A DNA stretch of 64,000 nt from Haloplanus aerogenes (GCF_003856835.1 NZ_CP034145.1:434001-498000); one strand, 5' to 3'; shown: positions 36,138 through 44,558, counted from the stretch's first letter. Notes: generated by a model not told the origin, from the sequence alone. Translations and numbers: made by a program.

Positions 36138-38378
36138 TCAGTCCTCGGTAGTGTACGTCCGCTCGTACCCGAACGGTTCGTACTCCCGACCGCCACCCTG
36201 GTAGAACTTCCCGAAGAACTCCACGTACTCGAGACGCACCGCCTGCAGGCCGGCGCTCGTCACGCCGAGTGCGAGGACGAGTGCGTGGCCGAGAACGAGG
36301 ACGAGGAGGCCGACGATCAGCATCGCCGGACCGGAGTGGACCAGTCCGCCGAACATGATCTCGGTCACTTCGTGGCCATGAGCCATGTCGCCCACGTGGG
36401 GCATGTGGCCGAGGCCGAAGTGGAACGCCGCCTCCGACCCTTCGCCGGTGACGTACACGCCGAAGAAGAGCAGGTTGACCGTGAAGGCCATCCCCGCCTT
36501 CGCCAGCAGCACGGCGGCGATCCGGGTGTACGACAGCGCGTTCACCAGCACGTTCAGGAACTCAATGATCTCGATTGGCTCGCCGACCGCGAGGAGGACG
36601 AGACCGATCACGAACGCGGCGAGGCCGGCCAACCCGACCAGTTCGGGGAAGCCGTTGAAGCCGAGGGCGTAGGTGGCGTGGATCGCCTCGGCGCCCTCGG
36701 GCGCCGCGCCCGAGCCATCGAAGATAGTGAACAGGAAACCGGGCTTGTAGCTCACGGCGCTCAGCGAGAAGATCCACACCCACAGCCCGTTGAGCATGAG
36801 GATCCACGACCCGCTCTCGTAGAGGGCGTGCTTGACGTCGTGGTGTTCGAGGTTCTCGACGAAGTCGAAGACGTAGCCCACGTTGAGGTGGGCAATACCC
36901 ATCAAGATGCTCACGACGAGCCACGTCAGGGCGTAGGACTTCCCTGCGGGGGAGAGCCCCTTCTCCATGGGCGGGTGGGCCATGCCGAGCGCACCCTCCC
37001 AGAAGTACGTCGAGATCAGGTGCAGGCCGAAAATCTCGCCGTAGAGGATGCCAAAGAGCATCGTGAAGAGGCCAGCGAAGATCGTCACGCCACCCATGCT
37101 CTTGAACGCATCACTGTCGAATTTGGAGTAGAGGAAGTAGCCGATCAGGGTGTAGAGCGCGCCGTAGCCGAGGTCCCCGATCATGAAGCCGAAGAAGGCC
37201 GGGAAGGTCAGGAAGAGAACGACCGTCGGGTCGAACTCGTCGTATTTCGGCCGGCTGACGGCTTCGGTGAGGACTTCGAACGGTTTGACGACGCCGGGGT
37301 TGTTCGCGATGACCGGTGGCGAGTCGTCGCGCATCACGACCGAACCGCCGCCGTCGGCGCGGATCTCCTCCCCGCCGTCGGCGGCCGCGGCGCCCTCGCC
37401 GCTCCCGGCGGTGACGTCCTCGTGGACCTCGGACCCGTCGGATTTGAACGCCGCGCGTTCGATCTCTTCGACCTCGACGTGATCACCGACGGCGTCCGTG
37501 ATGGCCGCCGCGAAGCCGGTGTACTCCTCGGTCGGAATCCACCCTTCCGCGACGAACGCGTTGTCGGTGGTCGCAAAGGAGAGCGGCGCCTCGCGTTTCT
37601 GTACGTCGATGGAGAGTTTCTCCTCGGCGGCGAGCAGGAAGCCCGCGGCGTCGAGTTTCACCTCGTCGAGTTCGTCCTCGACGGTGCGAAGCTTGGATTC
37701 GAGTTGCTGTTGCCGGTGTTCGAGATCCGCGACGTACTCCTCGGGCGAGCCCTCGGCGTCCGGGACCTCCAGCGCCGTGAAGTCAACGCCGACAAGCGCG
37801 TCCGTCAGCACGTCCTCGTCGGCGGCGTCGGCCGGACGTGCGAAGATGGCGACGACGCTCTCCTCGGCGAAGATCTCGACGGCGCCGAGTCCGTCGGCGT
37901 CGACGACGGCGCGCTCGACGGCCTCGCGTTTCCCTTCACCGACGACGACATCCAGCGTGTCGTATCCCGAGAGCAGGTCGAGGTCGATGCCGAGCGTCGC
38001 GAACGGCTCGGCGCTCGAAATCTTCTCCTCGATGCTCCCGAGTTCCGTCCGGATCTCGTCCCGGCGGTCCTCGAGTTCGTTGACGCGCTCGCGGATCCCC
38101 TCGAGTTCCTCCTCGAGGGCGTCGTCGGTGACGATGCGCGTCGGGCCGGCGTCCTCGCCGTCGACGTCGAGGATGCTCTCGATGGAGCGGACCGTCACCA
38201 GTTTCTCGGAGGCTTCCTCGGCGCCGTCGATCGGGTTGCCCGGTTCGAACCCTTCCCAGGACCCGTCGTACTCGGTGACGTGGAGCAGGTTGCAGTCGTG
38301 GACTGCCTCGACGACGTCGTCCATGACCCCCTTTGATCCCGTCACCGAGACCTTGCTCATTCGCTCAGGTCTGAGCAT
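36138..38378 (-). CDS. atpI: A-type ATP synthase subunit I (membrane stator)
   Basis: The 746-residue protein has a cytosolic N-terminal half with coiled coils (about 90-130 and 210-250) and a C-terminal half with seven to eight transmembrane helices. Conserved signatures are FMIGDLGYGALYTLIGYFLY, FGILYGEIFGLHLI and LNVLVNALSYTRIAAVLLAK (the Arg of the proton half-channels). The start MLRPERMSK is chosen because GGAGG precedes that ATG by about six bases; an internal ATG six codons later is possible. It overlaps the atpH stop. Confidence 0.94.
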   Translation of the reverse strand: MLRPERMSKVSVTGSKGVMDDVVEAVHDCNLLHVTEYDGSWEGFEPGNPIDGAEEASEKLVTVRSIESILDVDGEDAGPTRIVTDDALEEELEGIRERVNELEDRRDEIRTELGSIEEKISSAEPFATLGIDLDLLSGYDTLDVVVGEGKREAVERAVVDADGLGAVEIFAEESVVAIFARPADAADEDVLTDALVGVDFTALEVPDAEGSPEEYVADLEHRQQQLESKLRTVEDELDEVKLDAAGFLLAAEEKLSIDVQKREAPLSFATTDNAFVAEGWIPTEEYTGFAAAITDAVGDHVEVEEIERAAFKSDGSEVHEDVTAGSGEGAAAADGGEEIRADGGGSVVMRDDSPPVIANNPGVVKPFEVLTEAVSRPKYDEFDPTVVLFLTFPAFFGFMIGDLGYGALYTLIGYFLYSKFDSDAFKSMGGVTIFAGLFTMLFGILYGEIFGLHLISTYFWEGALGMAHPPMEKGLSPAGKSYALTWLVVSILMGIAHLNVGYVFDFVENLEHHDVKHALYESGSWILMLNGLWVWIFSLSAVSYKPGFLFTIFDGSGAAPEGAEAIHATYALGFNGFPELVGLAGLAAFVIGLVLLAVGEPIEIIEFLNVLVNALSYTRIAAVLLAKAGMAFTVNLLFFGVYVTGEGSEAAFHFGLGHMPHVGDMAHGHEVTEIMFGGLVHSGPAMLIVGLLVLVLGHALVLALGVTSAGLQAVRLEYVEFFGKFYQGGGREYEPFGYERTYTTED

Positions 38379-38697
38379 GCACCGCCTCCTCGAACTGTGT
38401 GATGGCGTACTCGACCGCCTCGTCCATGCGCTCTTCCGCCTGGGCGATGAGTTCTTCCCGGGCCGCCGTCCCCTCCTCCCGGATCTCCGTCGCTTCGGCT
38501 TCGATCTCCGATTCGGCCTCGTCGAGACGACGCTCGGCCATCTCGTCGGCCTCTTCCTCGGCCTCGGCGCGAATCTCGTCGGCACGCGCTCGCGCTTCCG
38601 AGATGCGCTCCTCTCGGTCGGTCTCGGCCTCCGCGACGATCTCTTCGGCCTCCTCCTCGGCCGCCTTGATCCGTTCGAGAACCTCTGGTCTCGGCAT
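38365..38697 (-). CDS. atpH: A-type ATP synthase subunit H (peripheral stalk)
   Basis: The 110-residue protein is almost entirely coiled coil, rich in Glu, Ala and Arg (MPRPEVLERIKAAEEEAEEI at the start; EEGTAAREELIAQAEERM near the end). This is the AhaH family, the partner of subunit E in the two peripheral stalks. It is the first gene of the atp operon; a TATA box lies 32-39 nt upstream. Confidence 0.92.
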   Translation of the reverse strand: MPRPEVLERIKAAEEEAEEIVAEAETDREERISEARARADEIRAEAEEEADEMAERRLDEAESEIEAEATEIREEGTAAREELIAQAEERMDEAVEYAITQFEEAVHAQT

Positions 38698-38728
38698 ACT
38701 ACTGATCAGTGGAAACTTGCGCAATCGG

Positions 38729-38736
38729 CATATAAG
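38729..38736 (-). promoter_or_regulatory. Promoter of the atp operon
   Basis: On the minus strand the sequence is CTTATATG, a strong TATA box 32-39 nt before atpH, implying a leader of only about ten bases for the operon. Confidence 0.65.
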
Positions 38737-38789
38737 GTGTTTGCGGAACGGCTCTGCGGGGCTCGTCGGCCAGCGGACCGCCGTCGTCC

Positions 38790-39020
38790 TCACTCCGTCA
38801 GCGGAAGCAGGACGCCGAACACGAGCGGCGACAGCAGGAACAGCGCCACGCCGAGTACCTCGGCGTCGAACAGGAGCGTCGCCTCCCACGCCGGCAGTTG
38901 CATCCCCAGTGCGTGACTCGCGAGTTCTCCGAGTGCGCCGAGTGCGAACAGCCCGAAGCCGAGCAACGTCCCACGTTTCGCCAGCGTCGGATAGTCGAGA
39001 TCGCCGTATCGTCCCGTCAT
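38790..39020 (-). CDS. Small two-helix membrane protein
   Basis: The 76-residue protein starts MTGRYGDLDYPTLAKRG, followed by two hydrophobic helices (LLGFGLFALGALGELASHAL and AEVLGVALFLLSPLVFGVLL). It sits upstream of the atp operon on the same strand, 53 nt before the operon's TATA box, so it is probably an independent unit. The sequence resembles uncharacterised haloarchaeal membrane families; no function can be assigned. Confidence 0.65.
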   Translation of the reverse strand: MTGRYGDLDYPTLAKRGTLLGFGLFALGALGELASHALGMQLPAWEATLLFDAEVLGVALFLLSPLVFGVLLPLTE

Positions 39021-39106
39021 CACCTCCCCCTCCGCCGGGCCAGCAAAAGAGCGTTCCGTTTCCGACGGATCGAAAGAGACACAATACCTGACCGCAACGT
39101 CCGAGC

Positions 39107-39358
39107 ATGAACTCCGCGCTGCTCGAACTCCTCCCCGAACTGCTCGAACTGCTCTTTTTCGGCCTCGGGAGCGTCGGCCTGTCGGTCGCCGGCCTCTACA
39201 TCGAACGTCTCGCGCTCGCGACCGTCGAGAGCGGCAACGCCAAACTCGGCGCGTGGATCGCGTTCATGGGCCTCATGGCCTTCTACTTCGCCTACCTGAT
39301 GAGTACCGACAAGTTCCAGCCGAAACTGGCGGCGGTGCGGCGGCGACTCGCGGAGTAA
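39107..39358 (+). CDS. Small membrane protein, unknown function
   Basis: The 83-residue protein has two hydrophobic segments (LLELLFFGLGSVGLSVAGLY and KLGAWIAFMGLMAFYFAYLM) and a basic C-terminal tail. It is divergent from the preceding small membrane gene across 86 nt, and convergent with the radical SAM gene. A 93-bp tandem repeat array lies between the two convergent stops. Confidence 0.65.
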   Translation: MNSALLELLPELLELLFFGLGSVGLSVAGLYIERLALATVESGNAKLGAWIAFMGLMAFYFAYLMSTDKFQPKLAAVRRRLAE

Positions 39359-39373
39359 AGCCCTCTCTTTTGC

Positions 39374-39592
39374 CTACGCCAGCGGCGTGCGCTCCACGAC
39401 CGTCCCAGTCCCACCTTTTACTCGGGGTTCGCTGACGCTCACCCCTCGCAAAAGCTGGACCAAAACCTACGCTAACGGCGTGCGCTCCACGACCGTCCCA
39501 GTCCCACCTTTTACTCGGGGTTCGCTGACGCTCACCCCTCGCAAAAGCTGGACCAAAACCTACGCTAACGGCGTGCGCTCCACGACCGTCCC
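39374..39592. repeat. 93-bp direct tandem repeat, about 2.3 copies
   Basis: The landmark ggcgtgcgctcc recurs at 39384, 39477 and 39570, exactly 93 bp apart, and the units are nearly identical. Each unit contains a copy of the last codons of the radical SAM gene plus an imperfect stem-loop (from cttttactcgggg to cccctcgcaaaag). The third unit is cut where the live gene continues. The array lies between two convergent genes and may act as repeated terminators. Confidence 0.9.
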
Positions 39593-40570
39593 ATCGACGG
39601 TCGGATACTGCTCCACGATCTCCCCCTCGCCCACGTCGCCCTCGTCGACCATCTCCTCTAGCAGCCACCACGCGAGTTCGACGTGGTCGGACTTGACGGT
39701 GTAGAACTCCTCGGGCACGCCGAGGTCCCGCAGGCGCTCCTCGGTCACCCACGTCTTGCCGTAGACGAGGGTGCCGTCGTCGGTCACCTCGTCGAACTCC
39801 CGGCGGATCTGGCGGGCCATCCGCTTCAGTCGACGGCGATGCTGGGCGGCGTCCTTGAACACCGAGGTGCAGAAGTACACCCGGTCGTGGTCGCCCATCA
39901 CGTCGAGAATCTCCTCTTTGGGGGACTCGACCGCGCTCATGTGGCCCTCGCGGAGGTCGTAGCCCTCCTCCTGCATCCGGCGGTAGTTGCCGTCGGACAT
40001 CTCGAACTCGTTGATGTTACAGAAGTCGGCGGCGCCCTCGTCCAGAAACTCCAGAAATTCGGGTTCGGCGCGGATGCCCGGAATCTCGAACGCTGGGGTC
40101 AGTCCCTCCTCGCGGGCGATGTAGAGGATGTCCTCCCACTCGGTGCCGTGGAGGTCGCCCCACAGGTCGAGCGGCGGGTGGAAGCGGATCTCGTCGAGAC
40201 CCGCCTCGGAGAGGCGGCGCATGTTCTCGCGCCCGCCGGTGATGCCGGTGTAGAGGTGGGTGTGGTGGTCCTCGCCGAACTCGTCTTTCAGGAGGGAGAG
40301 GTAGTGACAGGTCCGATCGAGGGATTCCTGGGGTTCGCCGCCGGTGATGGAGGTGCCGAGGGCGTTCATCCGGTGGGCTTCGGTCAACACGTCCTCGTCG
40401 CTCTCGACTTGCCGCTCGTTGGCGTAGACGGTGTCGACGTTCTTGCGGTTCTCCCCGAGCGGACAGTAGAAGCAGTCGCGCTGGTCGCAGTAGCCGTAGA
40501 CGAACAGCACCATCTTCCCGCCCTTGGCGCACTGTTCACAGCCCTTCGAGATCATTCGTTGTCGGTACAT
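39560..40570 (-). CDS. Radical SAM protein with CX4CX2C-type cluster motif
   Basis: The protein has 336 residues. The N-terminus has an extra Cys pair (KGCEQCAKGGKM), then VYGYCDQRDCFYCPLGE, in which the first two Cys of the cluster motif are four residues apart instead of three. ITGGEPQES is the SAM-binding GGE motif, and the barrel continues through DEIRFHPPL and PAFEIPGIRAE. It is probably a cytoplasmic radical SAM enzyme of unknown substrate. The start MYRQRM was chosen as the first Met of the conserved region. The 3' end is duplicated in the adjacent tandem repeat. Confidence 0.8.
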   Translation of the reverse strand: MYRQRMISKGCEQCAKGGKMVLFVYGYCDQRDCFYCPLGENRKNVDTVYANERQVESDEDVLTEAHRMNALGTSITGGEPQESLDRTCHYLSLLKDEFGEDHHTHLYTGITGGRENMRRLSEAGLDEIRFHPPLDLWGDLHGTEWEDILYIAREEGLTPAFEIPGIRAEPEFLEFLDEGAADFCNINEFEMSDGNYRRMQEEGYDLREGHMSAVESPKEEILDVMGDHDRVYFCTSVFKDAAQHRRRLKRMARQIRREFDEVTDDGTLVYGKTWVTEERLRDLGVPEEFYTVKSDHVELAWWLLEEMVDEGDVGEGEIVEQYPTVDGTVVERTPLA

Positions 40571-40645
40571 CGACGCCGAGGTGGGAAAACCCGTCGGTAC
40601 GGATCGAACCGACCGTTTAGGTTCGTCGCCCGCATACCGGGTGGC

Positions 40646-41227
40646 ATGCCGTACGATCCCGACTCCACGGCGGTCGTCGTCGTCGATATGCAGAACGGCT
40701 TCTGTCACCCCGACGGCAGTCTCTACACCCCTGCGAGCGAGGCCGCCATCGACGACGTGGCGGCGCTGGTCGACCGGGCCCACGAAACCGGCGCCCGCGT
40801 CGTCTACACGCGCGACGTTCATCCACCCGAACAGTTCGACGGGGCCAACTACTACGACGAGTTCGAACGCTGGGGCGAACACGTCCTCGAAGGCTCGTGG
40901 GAGGCGCAACTCGTCGACGAACTCGACGTGCGCCCCGGCGACCACGTCGTCGAGAAACACACCTACGACGCCTTCCACGAGACGGAACTCGACGGCTGGC
41001 TCTCCGCCCGCGGCATCGACGACCTGCTCATCTGCGGGACGCTCGCCAACGTCTGTGTCCTCCACACCGCCGGCAGTGCGGGCCTCCGGGACTACCGCCC
41101 CGTCCTCGTCACCGACACCCTCGGCTACATCGAGGAGGCCGACCGCGAGTACGCCGTCGACCACGCCGACTGGCTGTTCGGCGAGACGACGACCCGCGAC
41201 GCCGTCGACTTCCTGCCGACCTGCTAA
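40646..41227 (+). CDS. Isochorismatase-family hydrolase (nicotinamidase-like)
   Basis: The 193-residue protein has the catalytic triad of the family: D in VVVVDMQNGF, K in VVEKHTYDAF and C in LANVCVLHTA, preceded by the non-proline cis-peptide region GTLAN. Nicotinamidases have D-x-H-x3-H metal ligands; here RDVHPPEQF keeps the first two but lacks the third His. It may hydrolyse nicotinamide in NAD salvage or another amide. It is divergent from the radical SAM gene. Confidence 0.85.
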   Translation: MPYDPDSTAVVVVDMQNGFCHPDGSLYTPASEAAIDDVAALVDRAHETGARVVYTRDVHPPEQFDGANYYDEFERWGEHVLEGSWEAQLVDELDVRPGDHVVEKHTYDAFHETELDGWLSARGIDDLLICGTLANVCVLHTAGSAGLRDYRPVLVTDTLGYIEEADREYAVDHADWLFGETTTRDAVDFLPTC

Positions 41228-41239
41228 CCGAGTTGTTCG

Positions 41240-41275
41240 GCAATCCTTAATATCTGAACGGCGTTGAGTTAATAC
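41240..41275 (+). promoter_or_regulatory. nikR promoter region
   Basis: ccttaatat (41245-41253) ends about 22 nt before the nikR ATG and fits a TATA box for a leaderless mRNA. The AT-rich flanks (ttaatatctgaac and gagttaata) may hold an autoregulatory operator, but no clean dyad was found. Confidence 0.45.
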
Positions 41276-41704
41276 ATGACGGTCGTCAGCGTCTCGATGC
41301 CCGAAGAGTTAGTGGAGCGGATCGACGCGTTCGCGAAGGAACACGGTTACACCGGCCGGAGCGAAGTCGTCCGCGAGGCGTCACGGAACCTGCTCGGCGA
41401 GTTCGAGGACAAGCGACTGGAGGACCGCGACCTCATGGCGGTCGTGACAGTCATCTTCGATTACGAGACGACGAGCGTCGAGGAGCGGATGATGGGCCTC
41501 CGTCACGACTACGAGGGCCTCGTCGTCGCCAACTTCCACAGCCACGTCGGCTCCCACTACTGCATGGAACTGTTCGTCCTCGAAGGGCAGTTGGAGACAA
41601 TCTCGACGTTCGTCGGCAAGATTCGCGCGACGCAGGACACCCTCAGCGTCGACTACTCGGTGATGCCCGTCGACGAGTTCGGGCCGTTCGCGTCGCCCGA
41701 ATAG
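41276..41704 (+). CDS. nikR: NikR-like nickel-responsive regulator
   Basis: The 142-residue protein has a ribbon-helix-helix domain ([33 protein letters not shown]) and an ACT-like metal-binding domain. The NikR nickel ligands are all present: H in LRHDYEG, and H-x-H with downstream Cys in [16 protein letters not shown]. It should be a tetrameric DNA-binding protein repressing nickel uptake when nickel is high. A NicO-type transporter is at the window start, 41 kb away. Confidence 0.9.
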   Translation: MTVVSVSMPEELVERIDAFAKEHGYTGRSEVVREASRNLLGEFEDKRLEDRDLMAVVTVIFDYETTSVEERMMGLRHDYEGLVVANFHSHVGSHYCMELFVLEGQLETISTFVGKIRATQDTLSVDYSVMPVDEFGPFASPE

Positions 41705-41722
41705 CGGTCGACCGCCGACCGC

Positions 41723-42559
41723 CTATTCGACGACGATGGCGCCTTTCGCACCGAGCGTGTGGTGGGGGGCGCAGGCGTACCGGTAGACGCCGGGCTCCTC
41801 GAACGTGTGTTCGAACTGCACCCCGGGTTTCGTCTCCACCGCGCTCCCGATGTCGGCGTCTTCGAACGCGATCTGGTGCGGGCCGCCAGTCCACACCCAG
41901 CGGACGGTCGTTCCCGTGGAGACGCGGGCCGCCGGCGGCGAGAACGTGAACTCGCTCTCGCCTTCCGCGGAGCCGACGGTGACGATGGGCGAGGGGTAGT
42001 CCCGCCAGTCGACCACCGTCCCGTCGTAAATCTCAACGTCCGCCAGCCACGCGTCGACGGCCGGATAGTCGCTCGACGGCGGGTCGGCGACGACGACGAC
42101 GCCGCGCATCCCTTCGTCCCGTGACGGCTCCGAGACGTAGCGGTACGTGCCACGGTCCTCGAACCTGTGGGTGAACGTGTGGCCGTGGATGGCGACGGGG
42201 TCGCCACTGTCGAACGAGTCGCCAAGGGCGACGACGTTCGCGGGGTCGCCGTGGCCGCTCCACTCCCACGTGACGGTCGTGCCCGGCGGGACGCGGACGC
42301 CGGCGGGGCCGAACGCGGCGTCGCCGTGATCCGTGCCGAGGCTGTCGCCGACGGTCACCGTCGGCTCGTCGCCGTCGCCGTAGCGTTCGATCACCCCCTC
42401 GTAGCCGTTCGCGTCGGCCAGCCAGTCGTCGAGGCAGCCGGTCGACGCTTCTGTTTCGGTGGCTTCCTGCCCCCGTGCCAGACAGCCGGCGACCGAGCCG
42501 GTGCCGAGAAGGGCAGTTGCCACGAACGTTCGCCGGGACCAATCGGACGGTTCGTGCAT
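41723..42559 (-). CDS. Two-domain halocyanin-like lipoprotein with degenerate copper sites
   Basis: The 278-residue protein has a Tat-type lipoprotein signal (SRRTFVATALLGTGSVAGC). Two tandem cupredoxin domains follow. Domain 1 (about 45-165) has lost His (DPANVV), Cys and the second His (YVSEPSRDEGM). Domain 2 (about 170-278) keeps His (GGPHQIAFED), Cys and His (CAPHHTLGAKG), but the axial Met position is Ala. A GGAGGTG Shine-Dalgarno seven bases before this ATG decides the start. It probably sits outside the membrane and may transfer electrons or copper. Confidence 0.85.
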   Translation of the reverse strand: MHEPSDWSRRTFVATALLGTGSVAGCLARGQEATETEASTGCLDDWLADANGYEGVIERYGDGDEPTVTVGDSLGTDHGDAAFGPAGVRVPPGTTVTWEWSGHGDPANVVALGDSFDSGDPVAIHGHTFTHRFEDRGTYRYVSEPSRDEGMRGVVVVADPPSSDYPAVDAWLADVEIYDGTVVDWRDYPSPIVTVGSAEGESEFTFSPPAARVSTGTTVRWVWTGGPHQIAFEDADIGSAVETKPGVQFEHTFEEPGVYRYACAPHHTLGAKGAIVVE

Positions 42560-42652
42560 CGCTTTCACACCTCCCATTTGACTGCCGGCGGCGCACTGAT
42601 GGACGCTCCCGCGCGTTCCCAACGCTCTGGAATCGTCGAAAGTTACCCCGGA

Positions 42653-42661
42653 CGGTTTTTA
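42653..42661 (+). promoter_or_regulatory. TATA-like box of alaX
   Basis: ggtttttac lies 25-33 nt before the alaX ATG in GC-rich surroundings. Confidence 0.45.
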
Positions 42662-42685
42662 CCGCCGCGACCCGATCCCTCCCGC

Positions 42686-43402
42686 ATGACCGACCTCCGC
42701 TATCTCCCCGACGCCGACGACGTGACCGAGTTCGAGGCGACCGTCACCGAGACGGGCGACGACTACGTGGTCCTCGACGGCACTTACTTCTACCCCGGTG
42801 GCGGCGGGCAACCCGCGGATCGGGGGACGCTCTCGTGGTCCGGTGGCGAGGCGGTCGTCGTCGACGCCCGGAAGAACCACGGCGACGTGCGTCACTACGT
42901 CGACGCGGCCGATGGCGACCTGCCGGCCGAGGGGACGACCGTCACCGGCCGGATCGACGCCGAGCGCCGCGACCGTCTCACCCGGCTCCACACCGCCCAG
43001 CACGTCCTCTCGCGGGTCGTTCTCGACGAGTTCGGGGCGGCGACGGTCGGCAACGGCCTGACCGTCGACGGCGGATGGGTCGAGTTCGAGGGCGCCGACC
43101 TCGGCGACGACCAGGTGGCGACCGTCGAACGCCTGACGAACGCGGCCATCGAGCGCGACCTCCCCGTTCAGAAGGTCGAACGCCCCCGCTCGGCGGTCGA
43201 AGAGGTGGTGCCCGACGGGCGTGCCCAGATCGACGCGATTCCCGACTTCGTCGACCCGATGCGCGTCGTCGAAATCGACGACTTCGACGTCTGTCCCTGC
43301 GGCGGGACGCACGTCGACCGTCTCGGCGAGGTGGGGACCGTCCGAATCACGGATCGGTCGCGGTCCGACGGCGTCGAACGACTCGCGTTCGACGTGGCGT
43401 GA
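42686..43402 (+). CDS. alaX: Alanyl-tRNA editing protein AlaX
   Basis: The 238-residue stand-alone editing domain related to the C-terminal part of AlaRS hydrolyses mischarged Ser- or Gly-tRNA(Ala). Zinc ligands are visible as HTAQH (about 107-111) and CPCGGTH near residue 205, and FYPGGGGQPADRG is the Gly-rich editing-site motif that groups it with AlaX-M. It is a free-standing cytoplasmic protein; no synthetase is nearby. Confidence 0.92.
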   Translation: MTDLRYLPDADDVTEFEATVTETGDDYVVLDGTYFYPGGGGQPADRGTLSWSGGEAVVVDARKNHGDVRHYVDAADGDLPAEGTTVTGRIDAERRDRLTRLHTAQHVLSRVVLDEFGAATVGNGLTVDGGWVEFEGADLGDDQVATVERLTNAAIERDLPVQKVERPRSAVEEVVPDGRAQIDAIPDFVDPMRVVEIDDFDVCPCGGTHVDRLGEVGTVRITDRSRSDGVERLAFDVA

Positions 43403-43513
43403 CGGTACGGCGCGGGTCGCGTCCACCCCCCGTGACCGCTTGTCTCCTCGGCACGTAGCCTCCCCAATGCCGGTGCCCGACGCTCGGTCCCGTCGGGTGG
43501 CCGGTGCCACACC

Positions 43514-44515
43514 ATGGCGTTCGAGAACGACGCGGGATACGAGGCGGTGTACAGTGCGGCGATGCCGTCGGTGGTATCGATCTACGTCTCCCACTGGGAC
43601 GACGAGCGACGGCACCGCGGCGACGGTGCCGGATCGGGGTTCGTCTACGACGACCGGGGACACGTCGTCACCAACCAGCACGTCGTGGCCGACGCCGACG
43701 AGGTGGACCTCCGTTTCAGCGAGGGTGACTGGCGGGTCGGTCGCGTCGTCGGAACCGACGCCTACACCGATCTCGCGGTCGTGCGCGTCGACGACCTGCC
43801 CGACTACGCGACGCCCCTGCCCGTTGCCGACGCGGCGCCGCGCCCGGGGCAGCGAGTCGCCGCCCTCGGCAACCCGCTGGGTCTCGACGGGACGATATCG
43901 GCTGGCATCGTCAGCGGCACGAACCGCTCCATGCCGACGGGACAGGGGTTCTCGATCCCCGACACCGTCCAGACCGACGCGCCGATCAACCCCGGAAACT
44001 CCGGGGGACCGCTCGTCACGCTCGACGGCGTCGTCGTCGGCGTGAATCGAGCGACGGCAGGCGAGAACATCGGCTTCGCGGTGTCGCCGCTCCTCCTCGA
44101 CAGCGTCGTTCCGCGACTGATCGCCGACGGCCGCGTCCGCCACCCGTACATGCGCATCCGGACCATCGACGTGTCGCCGACGGTCGCGGCGGCGAACGGC
44201 CTCGACGACCCCCGTGGCGTCCTCGTCGTCGACGCGTGGTACGGCCCGACCGGCACACCCCTCGCACCCAGCGACCGGACCGAGTCGATCCGGGGCCAGC
44301 GGGTCCCCGTCGGTGGCGACGTCATCGTCGGCATCGAGGGCACGCCCATCAACTCCCACGAGAGCCTCGTCCGCTATCTCATCACGGAGACCGAACCGGG
44401 CGAGACGGTCGGCCTGCGGATCGTCCGGGGTGGACGCGAGACGACCGAGCGCGTCACGCTGGAGGAACGACCGACGCCGGGCGAGTTACCGTCCCGTCGG
44501 CGGCTCCGCGGATAG
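43514..44515 (+). CDS. HtrA/DegP-like serine protease with PDZ domain
   Basis: The 333-residue protein has a trypsin-fold domain with triad residues in VTNQHVV (His), YTDLAVV (Asp) and NPGNSGGPL (Ser), followed by one PDZ domain (about 235-320: GVLVVDAWYGPTGTPLAPSD, then GDVIVGIEGTPINS). Unlike bacterial HtrA, it lacks a signal peptide or membrane anchor, so it is probably cytosolic. A role in protein quality control is the usual assumption. The stop and the next ATG are separated by 43 nt. Confidence 0.9.
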   Translation: MAFENDAGYEAVYSAAMPSVVSIYVSHWDDERRHRGDGAGSGFVYDDRGHVVTNQHVVADADEVDLRFSEGDWRVGRVVGTDAYTDLAVVRVDDLPDYATPLPVADAAPRPGQRVAALGNPLGLDGTISAGIVSGTNRSMPTGQGFSIPDTVQTDAPINPGNSGGPLVTLDGVVVGVNRATAGENIGFAVSPLLLDSVVPRLIADGRVRHPYMRIRTIDVSPTVAAANGLDDPRGVLVVDAWYGPTGTPLAPSDRTESIRGQRVPVGGDVIVGIEGTPINSHESLVRYLITETEPGETVGLRIVRGGRETTERVTLEERPTPGELPSRRRLRG

Positions 44516-44558
44516 GAAAACGACGGACACAAACGGCGCGGACGGCTACCGTGGCCCA

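Noticed and set aside
38241-38254. A tRNA T-loop-like sequence (ggttcgaaccc)
   Set aside because: It lies within the atpI coding sequence and there are no matching acceptor, D or anticodon stems around it.
36285-38336. A 683-residue plus-strand frame opposite atpI, and a similar one opposite atpA and atpB
   Set aside because: Both are mirror frames of strongly conserved ATP synthase genes and show no domain of their own.
39374-39592. The 93-bp repeats considered as a second CRISPR array
   Set aside because: The units are directly adjacent with no variable spacers, and contain a gene end; this is a tandem duplication.
1-41704. A nickel regulon linking the NicO fragment at the start with nikR at 41 kb
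   Set aside because: The genes are far apart, the transporter is incomplete and no shared operator was found; keeping it as a finding would be speculation.
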